Below, piece after piece: positions 17,895 to 26,711 of a stretch of DNA of 64,000 nucleotides. The DNA is taken from contig JABFGC010000002.1 of assembly GCA_013112685.1 (NCBI GenBank), positions 1,436,902 through 1,500,901 on the forward strand, in the 5' to 3' direction. Source of the stretch: Chloroflexota bacterium. GTDB lineage: Bacteria > Chloroflexota > Anaerolineae > Anaerolineales > Villigracilaceae. Under the pieces are notes generated by a model that saw only the letters and a list, made by a program, of their open reading frames with translations, had not been told where the DNA came from and searched no databases. The translations under genes were made by a program, and so were the position numbers. The first letter of the stretch is position 1; each line of letters opens with the position of its first letter.

Positions 17895-18439
17895 TGTTTC
17901 GCCGCCGCGCAAGCCGCCGCATGGCAAGAGGCTTTCAGCCGCCCGCTGTTCCGCCGCTGTTGAGGCGTGCTCACCGCATGATGCAGGCAGGAGACTACGA
18001 AGACGCCGCCGCTTCATTTTATGAACTTGCCCAAAAAGCGGAGGAACGCTTTCCCGAACGCGCGCCCGTTCTCTACCTCGAGGCGGGACGTGCCGCCATC
18101 CTGGGCGGGGATGCGAAGAAAGGCATCGCCCACCTGCGGCGCGGACTGACCATCCTTGCCTCGCAGGGACGCCATCACCGAATGCGAAAGGCGGGAGAAC
18201 GCATCCTCCTCGAATTGCGCGAACGCGGATTAAACGCCGAGGCGGATGAAATCGCCGTCCTACTCAGGAACAACCTGCCCGGCGAGTCCGATGCGCCTGT
18301 TTCGCAAGAGCATCCCATTTTGCCGACTCACTGCCCGGCGTGCGGAGCGGCAGTCAAGCCGGATGAAGTGGACTGGCTGGACGACGTCACTGCCGAGTGC
18401 GACTACTGCGGCAGTCCGGTGCGAAGCGAGAGCGGATGA
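17894..18439 (+). CDS. TPR-like protein with C-terminal zinc ribbon
   Basis: 181 residues. The first 130 are helical with a tetratricopeptide-like pattern (AHRMMQAGDYEDAAASFYEL, LYLEAGRAAILGGDAKKGIAHLRRGL). The C-terminus holds a zinc ribbon with CPACGAAVKPDE and CDYCG, four cysteines in two CxxC pairs. It starts on the TGATG junction with trmI and its stop overlaps the Nudix ATG, so the three form a translationally coupled group. Family name and function are not known to me; adaptor or RNA/protein-binding role is a guess. Confidence 0.75.
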   Translation: MFRRRASRRMARGFQPPAVPPLLRRAHRMMQAGDYEDAAASFYELAQKAEERFPERAPVLYLEAGRAAILGGDAKKGIAHLRRGLTILASQGRHHRMRKAGERILLELRERGLNAEADEIAVLLRNNLPGESDAPVSQEHPILPTHCPACGAAVKPDEVDWLDDVTAECDYCGSPVRSESG

Positions 18440-19050
18440 ACGCCCTGACCCGCGAGTACATCCATCAAAAATTATTGGAGGCGGAGAAAAACGCCGAAGC
18501 GTCGGATGGCTACGCGGAAATTCCCGTCAGACCAGAGACGAACCTGAAATGCGCGGCGGTGCTGGTCCCGCTTGTGTATTTTCAGGATGAGTGGCACATC
18601 CTTTACACCCGCCGCACGGACCGGGTCGAATCGCACAAGGGACAGGTCTCCTTCCCCGGCGGCGCATGTGACGACGGCGAGACCACGCCCGAAGAGACCG
18701 CCCTGCGTGAAGCGCAAGAGGAAATCGGGTTGGAGCCTGCGGATGTGGAAATCCTCGGCAGGCTGAGCCGCCTGGTCACCATCAGCAGTTACCGGGTCAG
18801 CCCGATCGTGGGGGTCATCCCCTGGCCCTATGCCTTCAAAGTCGCCAGCGTGGAAGTGGCGCGCGTATTCACCATCCCGCTGATGTGGCTCGCCAATCGC
18901 AGCAACTACTGGGAGTTTTTTGTGCGCGATTCCGAGCGTTCGTTGATCGCTTACCACCCCTACGACGGTGAGCTGCTCTGGGGCGCCACCGCGCGCATGA
19001 CCGTGAGTTTTCTAAAGACGCTGGAATTGATTCACACAGAGAGCGCCTGA
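18436..19050 (+). CDS. Nudix hydrolase, CoA pyrophosphatase-like
   Basis: The Nudix box GACDDGETTPEETALREAQEEIGLEP matches GX5EX7REUXEEXGU. The preceding SHKGQVSFPGG is the UPF0035/NudL signature of enzymes that hydrolyse CoA or related nucleoside diphosphate compounds. Length about 204 residues. The ATG at 18436 overlaps the stop of the TPR gene (ATGA). A bidirectional terminator follows. Confidence 0.88.
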   Translation: MNALTREYIHQKLLEAEKNAEASDGYAEIPVRPETNLKCAAVLVPLVYFQDEWHILYTRRTDRVESHKGQVSFPGGACDDGETTPEETALREAQEEIGLEPADVEILGRLSRLVTISSYRVSPIVGVIPWPYAFKVASVEVARVFTIPLMWLANRSNYWEFFVRDSERSLIAYHPYDGELLWGATARMTVSFLKTLELIHTESA

Positions 19051-19078
19051 AAACTCATCAAAGTGAGGTTTTGTCGTC

Positions 19079-19107
19079 CGCTAATCTTCACGAATTTTCG
19101 CTAATCG
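19079..19107. repeat. GCTAATCTTCACGAATTTTCGCTAAT repeat fragment
   Basis: CGCTAATCTTCACGAATTTT followed by CGCTAATCG is an internally repeated motif of a type seen as dispersed intergenic filler. A loosely similar CACGAA/TTCGTG palindrome lies at 45453-45495. No longer copy occurs in this window. Confidence 0.3.
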
Positions 19108-19124
19108 TTCTTCAATAGATGAAC

Positions 19125-19157
19125 AAAAATCCGCCATCCAAACGATGACGGATTTTT
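19125..19157. terminator. bidirectional terminator between convergent genes
   Basis: AAAAATCCGcCATC-N5-GATGaCGGATTTTT, a strong stem with A-run and T-run on the two sides, lies between the Nudix gene (plus) and rplY (minus). Confidence 0.9.
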
Positions 19158-19172
19158 GCTTCCAAGAAAGGC

Positions 19173-19838
19173 TTACTTCTCTTCGACTTCCTCTTCCTTC
19201 TTGCCGCGTTCCACGCTGAGTTCAGGCGCTGCCGCTTCCTCGCCGGGAACCTCGGGTGCCGCTTCGACAGCCTCTTCCTTAGTGAGGGTCACAACGGCAA
19301 TCGTTTCGTCTTCGTCCGCCAAAATGCGAACCTTGTCGGAGACGACCACGTCGCGCACGCGGATCGAATCGCCGATCTGCATCAAAACCGAAATATCCAC
19401 GGTGATGCGCTCGGGCAGGTCAGTGGGCAGACATTCCACTTCCAGCCGTTCAAGGTTCTGCACCAGCACGCCGTTGAAGTCCTTGACCGCAGGCGAAACG
19501 CCAACGAAGGCAACGCGCACGTTGGTGCGTATCTTCTCGTTCAGGTCTACAGCCAGGAAATCCACGTGGGTCAGGACGCCCTTGATGAAATCGCGCTGGC
19601 GTTCGCGCACGAGAGCGGGATACTCCGTGCCGTCCACTTCGATTGTGACCAGGCTGGAGGAAGTCAACTTGCTCAACATCAAGCCCGCGCTGTGCGCTTC
19701 GAGCGCAATCGCAATCGGCTCAACGTGGCGTCCATAGATCACCGCCGGAAGTTTGCCCTCGCGGCGCATGGCTTTCACCTGCTTGCCGGTGACACTGCGT
19801 CTGGTCGCTTTCAAAACTACTTTATCCATCGTACTCAA
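19173..19838 (-). CDS. rplY: 50S ribosomal protein L25/Ctc
   Basis: L25/TL5/Ctc family, a 5S rRNA-binding ribosomal protein with two domains. The N-terminal L25 domain shows RRSVTGKQVKAMRREGKLPAV and IYGRHVEPIAI. The C-terminal CTC domain follows (VRVAFVGVSPAVKDFNGVLVQ). The tail is very acidic (EEEVEEK). Its 221 residues match the long form. Confidence 0.95.
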   Translation of the reverse strand: MSTMDKVVLKATRRSVTGKQVKAMRREGKLPAVIYGRHVEPIAIALEAHSAGLMLSKLTSSSLVTIEVDGTEYPALVRERQRDFIKGVLTHVDFLAVDLNEKIRTNVRVAFVGVSPAVKDFNGVLVQNLERLEVECLPTDLPERITVDISVLMQIGDSIRVRDVVVSDKVRILADEDETIAVVTLTKEEAVEAAPEVPGEEAAAPELSVERGKKEEEVEEK

Positions 19839-19931
19839 CTCCTTGGGCGCCTCTCACCCCGCCTCTGCGGGGTTACCTTCGCCCGAAAAATGAATTTCTG
19901 TAAAGCGGAAACGCTCCGCTGAACATTCAAG

Positions 19932-20450
19932 TTATTTTCTGCCGAACAACATGCGCCCCAGCAGGAGCATGATGCCCGCGAACAAGCCGCCCACCAATCC
20001 GGCGATCAACGCCGAACGTGTGTCCATCACGGTGCTGACATTCCCCTCCACTTTTGGGGAAAACAAAATGAGCGACTCGATGCGCTCCCCGCGGACTTCA
20101 CGCGCCGCCACCAGCCCGACATAGGCTTTGCCGAACTCGACGCTTCCCGCCGCGACCATGCCTGCCGCGCCGTTGAGCGAGAGTGTCTCCGCCTGAGCCG
20201 CTCCCGCCAACCCCTGCTGGATGGTCATCTCTTCTGCCTGCGCCGCCCCCACCAGCGACTCACGCACGCTGACGTTCTTCGCGTTGACGCTTCCCGCCGC
20301 GCTCAGGTTCAACTCCACATCTTCCGAGTGAACCGTCCCTGCCGAACTTTGGTGCATGCGCACCAATTCAGCATTGACCGTTTCCACGTCCACCTGGGCG
20401 AGGTTGGTCACTTGCGGGCTTTCGGGTTCGGATTGGTATTCTTCGGTCAT
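19932..20450 (-). CDS. repeat-rich beta-helix-like protein with C-terminal membrane anchor
   Basis: 172 residues. Residues 25-130 consist of short repeats (about 18-21 residues) with the pattern S/A-AG-V-x-A/S-x-x-V-x-L, for example SSAGTVHSEDVELNLSAAG and LVGAAQAEEMTIQQGLAGA. Such spacing suggests a right-handed beta-helix like bactofilins. A C-terminal hydrophobic helix (ALIAGLVGGLFAGIMLLLG) and a basic end FGRK anchor it with the helix most likely in the cytoplasm. There is no signal peptide. I know no named family; a polymer-forming cytoskeletal role is a testable guess. Confidence 0.7.
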   Translation of the reverse strand: MTEEYQSEPESPQVTNLAQVDVETVNAELVRMHQSSAGTVHSEDVELNLSAAGSVNAKNVSVRESLVGAAQAEEMTIQQGLAGAAQAETLSLNGAAGMVAAGSVEFGKAYVGLVAAREVRGERIESLILFSPKVEGNVSTVMDTRSALIAGLVGGLFAGIMLLLGRMLFGRK

Positions 20451-20466
20451 GGTTTCGGCAGAAAAC

Positions 20467-20486
20467 GCGCCTCCTCACGGAGGCGC
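20467..20486 (-). terminator. hairpin terminator
   Basis: GCGCCTCCtcacGGAGGCGC; on the minus strand it is followed by GTTTTC. It would end the transcript of the PaiB gene before the beta-helix gene. Confidence 0.6.
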
Positions 20487-20545
20487 AAAGTTGACAACGG
20501 CTTGGATTTTATTCGCTCGCAGGGGTTTCGTCAAGGAAAATGGGC

Positions 20546-20588
20546 GATAGACCGTTTGCTCCTCACCCCTCCACTGTCTATCGTCTAA
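20546..20588. repeat. GTCTATCG inverted repeat
   Basis: GCGATAGAC and GTCTATCGT flank 20-odd bases, related to the repeat at 712-838. The right arm overlaps the 3' end of the PaiB gene. Confidence 0.4.
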
Positions 20589-21183
20589 CCCTCATCTCCT
20601 TCGCAATTTCGAGCGAAGCGTCGTCGCCGCGCTTTTCCAACTCACGGATGATGTTCGCATACGATTCGTCGTCGCGGTTCTGGCTGAGTTTATATCCGGC
20701 GTCGAGACGCGTCACATCGAGCACGAAACCCGCCACGCCTTTGATTTCCTTTTCCACAAAATCGGCGGGCAGACCCTCCACGCTGTAACCGGTATTCACC
20801 TCATGTTTCTTCACCAGCCGGCTGAGCAGGTCGTGCAATTCTTCCCTTTCCACCATGCGCGGCACGCCATAGACATGCACATTCATGTAATTCCAGGTCG
20901 GCACGTTGACGTGGTTGTACCAGCGTGGAGAAATGTACGTGTGCGCGCCCTGAAAGATGAGCAAAACTTCCTGCCCGCTGAACGTCTTCCACTGCGGGTT
21001 GGCGCGGGACATGTGTCCCAAAATCGTCAGCGAACCGTCCGCGTTTTCGACGACCTCCACCGGCAAATGCGTGGCGACCAGTTTTTCCCCGTCATGGGAA
21101 ACAAGCGCGGGAAAACTGTTCGCCATGAGAAATTCAACGATCCTAGCATGGTCTTGTTCACGGTATCGTTTGGGCAGATACAT
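20578..21183 (-). CDS. PaiB-like FMN-binding protein
   Basis: FMN-binding split-barrel protein of the PaiB family, annotated as a negative transcriptional regulator of protease and sporulation genes in Bacillus. Family blocks are MYLPKRYREQDHARIVEFLM at the start, LVATHLPVEVVENADGSLTILGHMSRANPQW, AHTYISPRWYNHVNVPTWNYMNVHVYG and the C-terminal IKGVAGFVLDVTRLDAGYKLSQNR. The ATG at 21183 has AGGAG 6 nt upstream and is preferred to a TTG two codons earlier. The true biochemical role is unclear. Confidence 0.9.
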   Translation of the reverse strand: MYLPKRYREQDHARIVEFLMANSFPALVSHDGEKLVATHLPVEVVENADGSLTILGHMSRANPQWKTFSGQEVLLIFQGAHTYISPRWYNHVNVPTWNYMNVHVYGVPRMVEREELHDLLSRLVKKHEVNTGYSVEGLPADFVEKEIKGVAGFVLDVTRLDAGYKLSQNRDDESYANIIRELEKRGDDASLEIAKEMRVRR

Positions 21184-21240
21184 GGACAACTCCTAAAGTT
21201 TCTGCCAATTGTACTGCAAGGTGTAAAATATGCCGACTTT

Positions 21241-23055
21241 ATGAACATGCGCGCTCCGAAACAACCCAACGTCCTTGCAACCCCCTTCAATCTCGCCGTT
21301 CTCGCCGCCTACTTCCACGCCTTCATGGAATGGCTGTTCTTCGTCACGCAATCCTCTTCCCTCTCCCTTCTCCCGCCGTTAGAGAAGGGCAGGGTGCTGT
21401 TCATCACCGGCGGCATCCTCGCGGCTGCGCTGACGGTCCTCCTGCTCTTGCTTGCCCTGCCCGCCCGAAAGTGGAAAGCCCTCGCCTACCTTCCGTCCGC
21501 TTTGATGCTCGCCGTCACCGCGCTGGTGATGCTCGACAACTTCACCTACACCCTGTTCAAACTGGGGATCGTCACCACCAGCGGCGCATGGCGGATCGTC
21601 TACACGATCGTATTCATATTCCTCTTCGTTTGGATATTCCGCCGCGCACAGAGGCAAAAACTCTGGAAGCGCGCTTCGCTCCTGACCCTGAGCCTGCTCG
21701 CTGTTTCGACGGTCGGAATCCTCACCGTTACCGTTTCCCGCCAGCCCTACCGGACAGGCTTCGATCCACAGTCGCCCAACCTCGCCGCCAAACGACCCAA
21801 CATCATCGTGCTGGGCGGCGACGGCTTGAGCGCAAGTTACCTCTCTGCTTATGACTTTTCAGAGGACACCACGCCCTTCCTTGCCGAACTGGTGCGGTCA
21901 TCGCTCGTTGCGGAAAACGCTTTTCCCAACGCCTCCAGCACCACCGCTTCCACCGCCTCGGCATTGACCGGGAAGGAGCCTGCCGAAGTCGGTGTGTATC
22001 GCTACCCGGATATTCTCAACAAAGAGGACTCTTTCGAGCACCTGCCCGGCATCCTCAAAGAGATGGGTTACAAAACCGTCGAAATAGGCGCCGCCTACTA
22101 CGTGGACGCCCGCAAACTAAACCTGCTCAACGGGTTCGACATTGTCAACAATGCCTCTTTTGCAAGCCCCTGGCTGGAGGCTCTTCGTCCGCTGCTGGGC
22201 AATTCCCCCTCCGCTTACTTCATCGAACTGGTTGCCGAGCGGGCAAGCGCGCGGCTCCTGCACATCTTCTTCGTCGAAGAGATGGAAAACCCCTTCGAGC
22301 AGGTCAACGACCCGCACGCGCGCATGACCGACTCCGAGCGCGTGGAGGAAATCATCCGCCTGCTGGAAGACTCCGACCGTCCGATTTTTATCTTTTCCCA
22401 TTTCATGAACACCCACGGCCCGCATTTCTCATCCGAGACCAGGGGCTCGCCTGAAGAATCCACGAACGAGAGCGAGGAATGGGACGCGGAACAATACAAG
22501 GAAGCGATTCGCAGTTTCGACCGGCACGTGAAGGATATCTACACTTACCTGGCGGAATCGGGCGAACTGGAGAACACCATCCTCGTGATCTACACCGACC
22601 ATGGCTACCGCTATGCGGTCAATCAACGCATCCCTCTCGTCATCCGTTTTCCAAACGGCGAGCACGCCGGAAGCCGGAAGAATAACGTCCAGGTCATAGA
22701 CCTCCCCCCCACACTGCTGGACTATCTTGGCATCCCGCAACCGGAATGGATGACGGGCGCATCCCTGTTGAAAGGCGAGCCGTCCGCCGCGCGGGAGATC
22801 GTCAGCATCACTGCCGGTTCGCCCAAAAAGATAAAGCCGCCTTTCTATCAGATCAAATCCGTGCAGGTGATCGTTTGCCAGAAGTGGTATGTGCTGAACG
22901 TGCAGGAAAACGCATGGAAGACCGGCACCGTCAGCGGGCATACCGCCAAATGCGAGGACGCATCCCTTCCGCCGGAAGACCAAATCCGGCAAAAGATATT
23001 GGCTTATCTTGAAAAGTACGGCTACGACATCCGTTCGCTTTCCCCATCGCCTTGA
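21241..23055 (+). CDS. membrane-anchored sulfatase/alkaline-phosphatase-superfamily protein
   Basis: 604 residues. Four to five N-terminal membrane spans (residues 15-165) precede an extracytoplasmic domain. It begins RPNIIVLGGDGLSASYLSAY and contains NASSTTASTASALTGKEP, where a Thr/Ser nucleophile would sit; no CxPSR sulfatase motif is present. VIYTDHGYRYAVNQRIPLV gives the second metal site. This layout (spans plus LtaS/EptA-like domain) fits phosphoglycerol or phosphoethanolamine transferases or membrane phosphatases. The substrate is unknown. The start at 21241 is preferred; upstream codons lie over the divergent PaiB gene. Confidence 0.8.
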   Translation: MNMRAPKQPNVLATPFNLAVLAAYFHAFMEWLFFVTQSSSLSLLPPLEKGRVLFITGGILAAALTVLLLLLALPARKWKALAYLPSALMLAVTALVMLDNFTYTLFKLGIVTTSGAWRIVYTIVFIFLFVWIFRRAQRQKLWKRASLLTLSLLAVSTVGILTVTVSRQPYRTGFDPQSPNLAAKRPNIIVLGGDGLSASYLSAYDFSEDTTPFLAELVRSSLVAENAFPNASSTTASTASALTGKEPAEVGVYRYPDILNKEDSFEHLPGILKEMGYKTVEIGAAYYVDARKLNLLNGFDIVNNASFASPWLEALRPLLGNSPSAYFIELVAERASARLLHIFFVEEMENPFEQVNDPHARMTDSERVEEIIRLLEDSDRPIFIFSHFMNTHGPHFSSETRGSPEESTNESEEWDAEQYKEAIRSFDRHVKDIYTYLAESGELENTILVIYTDHGYRYAVNQRIPLVIRFPNGEHAGSRKNNVQVIDLPPTLLDYLGIPQPEWMTGASLLKGEPSAAREIVSITAGSPKKIKPPFYQIKSVQVIVCQKWYVLNVQENAWKTGTVSGHTAKCEDASLPPEDQIRQKILAYLEKYGYDIRSLSPSP

Positions 23056-23127
23056 CCGGATTCAATCCGAAACTTTCCCTCCCTTCCATCCGTACATGAA
23101 ACGAAGCAATCAACGAAAGGAAACCCA

Positions 23128-23442
23128 ATGAACCAAGAGAATCCCTATGCCAACCCGAACATGCTGCCCACCAGCACACTTGCCATCATCAGCCTGATTG
23201 GCGGCATCCTCGGCTTCACCGCCATGCCCCTCCTGGGGACCATCGTGGCGCTCATCACCGGCTACATGGCGCGCAAGGAAACCCGCGCAATCCCGCCAAC
23301 CGCAAGCGGCGACGGACTGGCGACGGCAGGCATCGTCATGGGCTGGATCCAGGTCGCAATGACGGTGATCGGTCTGTGCTGCCTGGCGGCGTACTTCGTC
23401 TTCGTCATCGGCGCCATCGGCGTCTCCAACGTCCAGCAGTAA
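23128..23442 (+). CDS. DUF4190-like two-span membrane protein
   Basis: 104 residues with two membrane hairpins: STLAIISLIGGILGF plus GTIVALITGYMARKE, and GIVMGWIQVAMTVIGLCCL. The ARKETRAIPPTASGDGLATAGIVMG linker is characteristic of DUF4190. AAAGGAAACCC precedes the ATG. Function unknown. Confidence 0.8.
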   Translation: MNQENPYANPNMLPTSTLAIISLIGGILGFTAMPLLGTIVALITGYMARKETRAIPPTASGDGLATAGIVMGWIQVAMTVIGLCCLAAYFVFVIGAIGVSNVQQ

Positions 23443-23450
23443 GCCCCTGC

Positions 23451-23591
23451 ATGACTCCAAAACGCAAAAAAGACCGCCCGGTTACGCCGGGCTGGGTGGA
23501 TACGCTCATCCAGTGGCTGGAAGTCATCGGGGTCATCGGAACGATTCTCGCCGGGTTGTATGCGTTGTATGAGCTGGCGACGATGTTTTAG
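23451..23591 (+). CDS. small single-span membrane protein
   Basis: 46 residues, MTPKRKKDRPVTPGWVDTLI followed by a hydrophobic helix (VIGVIGTILAGLYALYELA). It begins 8 nt after the DUF4190 gene and ends 9 nt before the TATAAT box of the next gene. No recognised family; probably co-transcribed with its upstream neighbour. Confidence 0.55.
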   Translation: MTPKRKKDRPVTPGWVDTLIQWLEVIGVIGTILAGLYALYELATMF

Positions 23592-23600
23592 CGCGGCGGG

Positions 23601-23606
23601 TATAAT
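23601..23606 (+). promoter_or_regulatory. -10 box, leaderless spermidine-synthase-like gene
   Basis: TATAAT ends 8 nt before the ATG at 23615; the intervening TCCCGCTC is not a Shine-Dalgarno. Confidence 0.5.
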
Positions 23607-23614
23607 TCCCGCTC

Positions 23615-25168
23615 ATGAAACGTTACCTCCTCTTCACGGTCTTCATCTCCGGCATGACCACGCTCGCGGCGGAACTGACCGCCGGGCGTTTGATTGGCAA
23701 CGTGTTCGGCACAAGCAATCTGGTTTGGGCGAGCATCATCGGCTTGATTCTCATCTATCTCACGCTGGGCTACTTCCTCGGCGGTAAATGGGCGGATAAA
23801 GACCCGACCCCGCTCGCCATGTACCGCATCCTTGCGTGGGCGGCGTTCACAGTGGGGCTGGTGCCTTATGTCGCGGTACCAGTCCTCCGGTCCGCGGCGG
23901 AAGCGTTTGAAGCGTTGAGCGTCGGCATCATGGCGGGTTCGTTCATCGTCGTGCTGATTCTCTTCATCGTGCCCATCACCCTGCTCGGCACGGTCTCGCC
24001 CTTTGCCATCCGTCTCTCGGTGGACGATGCGGCGAAAGCGGGACAAATCTCCGGGCAGATTTACGCCGTGTCCACGCTGGGTTCGTTCATCGGGACGTTC
24101 CTGCCCACGCTGGTCTTCATCCCCACCATCGGCACGCGCCTGACCTTCTTTTTATTCGGGATGATTCTGCTGATCGTTGCGCTGGCGGGACTCGCGCGCT
24201 TCGCCAATACCCGCGAGATGTTCAAACTGATCTGGATGCCGGTTGCGCTGACAGCCATTGCCGTTGCTTTTTCAAGTTCGGCGCTCAAAAGCAGCAACGG
24301 GCAGGTGTACGAAACCGAGTCGGAATACAACTACATTCAAGTGCAGGAATCGAACGGGTACACGCTCTTGCGCCTGAACGACGGGCAGGGCGTTCACTCC
24401 ATTTATCATCCCGATACGCTGTATTACAACGGTCCGTGGGAGCAGTTCATGGCGGGACCGTATTTTTATGCAAACCGTTCGCCCGATTCGATTCAACGCA
24501 TGGCGATCATCGGGCTTGCGGCGGGGACGGCGGCGCGCCAGGCGACGGCGGTGTACGGCGAAGATCTGCAAATTGACGGCTACGAATTGGACGGCAGGAT
24601 CGTCGAAGTGGGGCGCAAATATTTCGACATGAATTTACCCAACCTGAACGTCATCATCGGCGACGGCAGGCTCAACCTCGACCGCAGTTCCGCACGTTAT
24701 GACATCATCGGCATTGACGCCTACCGCCCGCCGTACATCCCCCCGCACATGACTACGCTCGAATTCTTCGAGATCTGCACCTCACACCTGACGGATCGCG
24801 GCGTGCTGACCCTGAACGTTGGCTCCGTCCCGGGCGACCGCCGCCTCGTGGACGGTCTCGCCACCACCATGGCGCAGATTTTCCCGTCCATACACATCAT
24901 GGATATTCCCGGCTCGCTCAACACGATGATCTTCGCCACCAAACAACCGACCACGCCAGAGAACTTCTCCGCCAACCTGACGCGCCTCGCACAGGACCTC
25001 GCTCTCGACCCGCTGCTCGTCACCACGATGGCAACCACCTACGCCAACCTCGAGTCTGGCTATACGACCACCACCGTTTTCACCGACGACCTCGCCCCCA
25101 TCGAGTGGATCGTCAACGACATGGTGGTTAATTTCGTCCTCGAGGGCGGTTTGGAGTTTTTGGAGTAA
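23615..25168 (+). CDS. fused membrane transporter-like / spermidine-synthase-like protein
   Basis: 517 residues. The first 220 form six or seven spans beginning LLFTVFISGMTTLAAELTAG, the common N-terminus of membrane-fused SpeE-like proteins. The C-terminal part is a Rossmann methyltransferase fold with MAIIGLAAGTAARQATAVYG, IDGYELDGRIVEVGRKYF (acidic motif) and RYDIIGIDAYRPPYIPPHM. Such proteins are annotated as fused MFS/spermidine synthases, but polyamine synthesis has not generally been shown for them. A leaderless promoter box precedes it. Confidence 0.88.
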   Translation: MKRYLLFTVFISGMTTLAAELTAGRLIGNVFGTSNLVWASIIGLILIYLTLGYFLGGKWADKDPTPLAMYRILAWAAFTVGLVPYVAVPVLRSAAEAFEALSVGIMAGSFIVVLILFIVPITLLGTVSPFAIRLSVDDAAKAGQISGQIYAVSTLGSFIGTFLPTLVFIPTIGTRLTFFLFGMILLIVALAGLARFANTREMFKLIWMPVALTAIAVAFSSSALKSSNGQVYETESEYNYIQVQESNGYTLLRLNDGQGVHSIYHPDTLYYNGPWEQFMAGPYFYANRSPDSIQRMAIIGLAAGTAARQATAVYGEDLQIDGYELDGRIVEVGRKYFDMNLPNLNVIIGDGRLNLDRSSARYDIIGIDAYRPPYIPPHMTTLEFFEICTSHLTDRGVLTLNVGSVPGDRRLVDGLATTMAQIFPSIHIMDIPGSLNTMIFATKQPTTPENFSANLTRLAQDLALDPLLVTTMATTYANLESGYTTTTVFTDDLAPIEWIVNDMVVNFVLEGGLEFLE

Positions 25169-25214
25169 TTACGGCATGGACTCAGGGAGCTTGCTCCCGT
25201 AGTACAAGATTCGC

Positions 25215-25883
25215 ATGAAAACCATCCTTATCTTTTTCATCTCCCTCCTTACCCCGCTCGCCTTGATTGGTCTCGCCCTGCGCATCCTGCTCACGCCGCT
25301 GTTCTATACGGTCGAGTACAACATGCCCTACTTCCCGGCGGACGAATACGGCTTCACCAAGGAAGACCGCCTGAAATGGGCGCCCTACGCCGTGACCTAC
25401 CTCACCAACAACGCGGATATTTCCTACCTCGGCGACTTGAACTTCGAGGATGGCAGCCCGCTGTATAACGAGCGCGAACTCAAGCACATGGAGGATGTGA
25501 AACGTGTCGTGCAGGGTGCGTTGAACGTCTGGTATGTGTCCCTCTCGATTCTCCTCATTCTCTTGATCCTCTCCTGGAAGTTCAACTTTATCCCAGACTA
25601 TCTCAACGGTCTGCGGCGCGGCGGCTGGTGGATGGTGGGTCTGGGGGTGGCGCTGGGCTTGATTGCGGGCGCGGGCATCCTGCTCAACCCGGATATTTTT
25701 TGGAACTTCTTTGTCGGATTCCACACGCTGTTCTTTGAAGGCGACTCGTGGCTCTTCCTTTATTCCGATACGCTCATCCGCCTGTTCCCCATCCGCTTCT
25801 GGCAGGACGCCTTCCTCTGGGCGGCGGTCATCGCCCTGGGCGGCGGCTTGGGGCTGGCGTTCGGTTTGCGCAAATACGCGTAG
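25215..25883 (+). CDS. TIGR01906-type (DUF1461) integral membrane protein
   Basis: 222 residues, five spans. The first is ILIFFISLLTPLALIGLAL; an outside loop has the family words ADISYLGDLNFEDGSPLYNERELKHMEDVK. After two central spans the protein has FHTLFFEGDSWLFLYSDTLIRLFPIRFWQD, highly typical of this family. Function unknown. The TAG stop lies inside a 16-bp-arm palindrome (25877-25910). Confidence 0.88.
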   Translation: MKTILIFFISLLTPLALIGLALRILLTPLFYTVEYNMPYFPADEYGFTKEDRLKWAPYAVTYLTNNADISYLGDLNFEDGSPLYNERELKHMEDVKRVVQGALNVWYVSLSILLILLILSWKFNFIPDYLNGLRRGGWWMVGLGVALGLIAGAGILLNPDIFWNFFVGFHTLFFEGDSWLFLYSDTLIRLFPIRFWQDAFLWAAVIALGGGLGLAFGLRKYA

Positions 25884-25910
25884 AACAAGTCTGTAGACTT
25901 GTTCTACGCG
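25877..25910. repeat. GTAG/CTAC palindrome, also terminator-like
   Basis: Perfect inverted repeat: CGCGTAGAACAAGTCT, loop GT, AGACTTGTTCTACGCG (16-bp arms). It contains the stop codon of the upstream gene and lies immediately before the TATAAT box of fabG. Confidence 0.8.
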
Positions 25911-25937
25911 GTGTATAATCCCTTACAGGAGAATTAC

Positions 25938-26696
25938 ATGGCATTCAATTTATCGTTGGAAAACAAGGTCGCTCTCGTCACCGGCGGCTCGCGCGGAATA
26001 GGTCGCGCGATTGCGCTGGAATTCGCTTCACGCGGCGCGGCGGTGGCGGTCAATTACAACAAATCGCCCGAAGCCGCCGAGGAGGTCGTGAAGAAGATTC
26101 AAGAGGCGGGCGGGAAAGCCGCCGCCTTTCAAGCGGATGTCTCCGATTTCAAACAGGCGGAAGCGCTCGTCAAATTTACGATAGATACGTTCGGCGATTT
26201 GAGCATCCTCGTCAACAACGCGGGCATCACCCGCGACCAGTTGATCATGATGATGCCCGAATCGGACTGGGACGCGGTCATCAATGCCAACCTCAAAAGC
26301 ACCTTCAATTGCTCGAAAGCCGCCGTCAAGCACATGATGCGCAAGCGCACGGGACGCATCATCAATATGGCGTCCGTCGCCGGGCAGATGGGCAACCCCG
26401 GGCAGACGAACTACTCCGCCTCGAAGGGCGGACAGATCGCCTTCACCAAGGCGCTGGCGCGCGAAGTCGCTGCCCGCAACATCACCGTCAACGCCATTGC
26501 GCCGGGATTTGTGGATACCGACATACTGAAAGCCATGAACGCCGAAACGCTCGAAGCGGCGCTCAAGATGGTCCCATTGGCGCGGCTGGGCAAACCCGAA
26601 GAAGTCGCCTTCACAGCCGCGTTTCTCGCCTCGGATGGAGCCGCGTACATCACCGGTCAGGTCATTGGTGTGGATGGCGGTATGGCAATGATGTAA
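25938..26696 (+). CDS. fabG: 3-oxoacyl-ACP reductase-like SDR
   Basis: Short-chain dehydrogenase/reductase of FabG type, NADPH-dependent reduction in fatty-acid synthesis. Motifs: cofactor site VTGGSRGIGRAIA, NNAG in LVNNAGITRD, catalytic Ser in MASVAGQMGNPGQTNY with YSASK (Tyr, Lys), and IAPGFVDTD. Length 252 residues is usual. The ATG at 25938 follows AGGAGAATTAC. A TATAAT box lies at 25914-25919. Other SDR reductases look alike, so assignment to FabG is probable rather than certain. Confidence 0.88.
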   Translation: MAFNLSLENKVALVTGGSRGIGRAIALEFASRGAAVAVNYNKSPEAAEEVVKKIQEAGGKAAAFQADVSDFKQAEALVKFTIDTFGDLSILVNNAGITRDQLIMMMPESDWDAVINANLKSTFNCSKAAVKHMMRKRTGRIINMASVAGQMGNPGQTNYSASKGGQIAFTKALAREVAARNITVNAIAPGFVDTDILKAMNAETLEAALKMVPLARLGKPEEVAFTAAFLASDGAAYITGQVIGVDGGMAMM

Positions 26697-26711
26697 TCGA
26701 AGGAGCCGAAC

